Shown one piece after another: positions 6,122 to 6,231 of a stretch of DNA of 6,231 nt. How positions within the stretch are numbered: the first letter of the stretch is position 1; the number at the start of each line of letters is the position of its first letter. The position numbers and the translations under genes were made by a program. The stretch spans positions 1 to 6,231 of the forward strand of contig CAZANW010000088.1 in assembly GCA_964486625.1 (NCBI GenBank), given 5' to 3'. The stretch comes from JAWCQZ01 sp964486625 (GTDB lineage Archaea > Halobacteriota > Syntropharchaeia > JACQPP01). Under the pieces are notes generated by a model that did not search any database, was not told the origin of the DNA, and saw nothing but the letters and a program-made list of their open reading frames with translations.

Positions 6122-6231
6122 CCTGCCCGTGGGGGCGGGCTCCACTTTACCCTTTCCCGCGGCCCCTTAGAATCGGGGTAAAAGGTCAGGCCCCTGAGGG
6201 GCCCCCACCCGCCCGCAGGGCCTCCCGAACC
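6122..6231 (-). promoter_or_regulatory. Upstream region of the PAC2-type gene, weak promoter elements
   Basis: Two weak AT-rich motifs read on the minus strand, TTTTA (6183-6179) and ATTCTAA (6173-6167). The second is centred about 25 nt before the GTG at 6145 and would make that start leaderless; the first predicts a start near 6155 with a short leader. Neither is a strong TATA box. Farther out is the hairpin GGCCCC-TGA-GGGGCC (6189-6203), which may belong to a neighbouring gene beyond the window. No coding region is visible in this edge. Confidence 0.3.

Noticed and set aside
5402..6181. Plus-strand open frame of 259 codons
   Set aside because: It is a shadow of the PAC2-type gene, which has clear family motifs on the minus strand.

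Overview
The window looks archaeal and very GC-rich (roughly two thirds G+C by eye). The archaeal signs are the TATA boxes TTTATA at 404-409 and TATATA on the minus strand at 5113-5108, the second spaced for a leaderless mRNA; start codons mostly without a Shine-Dalgarno; a COG2047-type PAC2 proteasome-assembly-chaperone-like protein; and a COG1361/CARDB-like surface protein next to an ABC exporter. A high-GC Thermoplasmatota lineage is my best guess, but no rRNA or marker gene is present to prove it.

Layout. Positions 1-452 hold no convincing gene. They contain a strong palindrome at the left edge that resembles an IS200/IS605-type element end, a run of further hairpins (about 75-209), a T-rich tract (260-270) and the promoter of the first operon. 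Positions 453-4401 are a tight four-gene plus-strand operon: a PadR-type regulator, a secreted and C-terminally anchored beta-sandwich protein (4-nt ATGA overlap), a MacB/FtsX-type permease (3-nt gap, GTG start) and a MacB/LolD-type ATPase (2-nt gap). Positions 4402-4460 are a short convergent spacer. On the minus strand lie a winged-helix-like protein of unknown role (4461-5084) with a leaderless promoter, a 257-nt spacer with palindromes and a T-run, and a PAC2-family protein (5342-6121, possibly from a GTG at 6145). The last 110 bases are upstream DNA of that gene.

How the genes fit together. The operon reads as a self-regulated export or envelope-remodelling module. The ATPase and permease would form a type VII (MacB-like, mechanotransmission) ABC transporter. 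The large extracellular part of the permease would work beside the anchored Ig-like protein, which sits where a bacterial operon would carry a membrane-fusion protein. The PadR protein probably controls the operon through small palindromes lying between the TATA box and its start codon. The substrate cannot be read from the sequence. The two minus-strand genes look independent of this module: one probable transcription factor and one proteostasis protein.
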